A stretch of 64,000 bases of DNA from positions 2,336,769 through 2,400,768 of the forward strand of contig OU342816.1 of assembly GCA_910591455.2 (NCBI GenBank), written 5' to 3'. The translations under genes and the position numbers were made by a program. Position 1 is the stretch's first letter; each line of letters starts with the position of its first letter. The notes beneath the pieces are model-generated. The model had not been told where the DNA came from. It did not search any database and saw only the letters and a list, made by a program, of their open reading frames with translations. The DNA comes from Pholis gunnellus. Lineage: Eukaryota > Chordata > Actinopteri > Perciformes > Pholidae. Positions 63,741 through 64,000 of this stretch are shown here, one piece after another.

Positions 63741-64000
63741 TGATGCAAAATGTCTGCTGGAACTGGGCAGAGCTTATCACCTCTGTAACACCATCCACAC
63801 CTCGAAGCGTGATGATGCAGCTCCAGACTTCGGACGGGGAGACTTTGCCAGAAAGTCCATGGCAACAATACGTGAATCCAAACACCGGCGATGCTCAAGG
63901 AGAGCAAGTTTCTGTGTGCCAAAGGCCTGAGAGTGCGGCCAGCAAATTTCTCCTCCAACAGGACTCGAACAAGCTGCCAACTCAATGTTGGAGAGGCTTC

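Noticed and set aside
63623..63985. 120-codon minus-strand frame at the window end
   Set aside because: It runs antisense across the Tc1-like relic and matches no family that I recognise.

Overview
The window is vertebrate chromosomal DNA, almost certainly from a spiny-rayed (percomorph-type) teleost fish. It has short, well-spliced exons lost in very long introns, an extreme density of (CA)n/(GT)n and (CT)n microsatellites, and several interspersed repeats that I recognise as common in teleosts: tRNA-derived SINE tails, TTAA-flanked and hAT-like MITEs, an L2-type LINE reverse-transcriptase relic and a Tc1/mariner relic. There is no sign of a prokaryotic or viral gene. Most open frames of 60-220 codons here are chance frames or translated simple repeats.

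One protein-coding gene can be supported: the 3' half of jade2 (PHF15), on the + strand. Four exons are visible: 24451-24568, 36496-36627, 48909-49054 and 51936-52733 (stop codon included). Their splice phases join without a break (0/1, 1/1, 1/0, 0/stop) to give the last 397 residues. They encode, in order, the helical segment after the extended PHD finger, a lysine-rich linker, a conserved SWLAQ-type motif block, and a long low-complexity tail with the JADE C-terminal ETDGYFSDGE motif and the terminal VLAS. The exons for the PHD and extended PHD fingers are not found in the first 24 kb, so the window starts inside an upstream intron of at least 24.4 kb. JADE proteins are scaffolds of the HBO1 (KAT7)-ING4/5-MEAF6 histone acetyltransferase complex, and JADE2 has also been reported as an E3 ligase for LSD1.

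Layout: 1-24450, intron with repeats, GC-rich patches, a 15-bp minisatellite (22395-22812) and dense dinucleotide arrays; 24569-36495, intron with a roughly 700-bp foldback repeat, L2-like and hAT-like repeats, a TTAA MITE and several CA/GT arrays; 36628-48908, intron that opens with a (GT)62 tract 11 bases after the splice donor; 49055-51935, short last intron with a GC-rich patch; 52734 to about 62740, 3' UTR and/or flank with candidate polyadenylation signals at 52778 and 62712; the far 3' end, a Tc1/mariner relic.

The observations most worth following are: (1) the frame-preserving lysine-rich exon with a weak donor next to a (UG)62 tract, which suggests regulated inclusion; (2) the large foldback element at about 26900-27590; (3) four copies of one repeat family, three of them carrying a near-consensus CTCF motif, two of which flank that same exon; (4) recurrent (CA)n...(GT)n inverted pairs.
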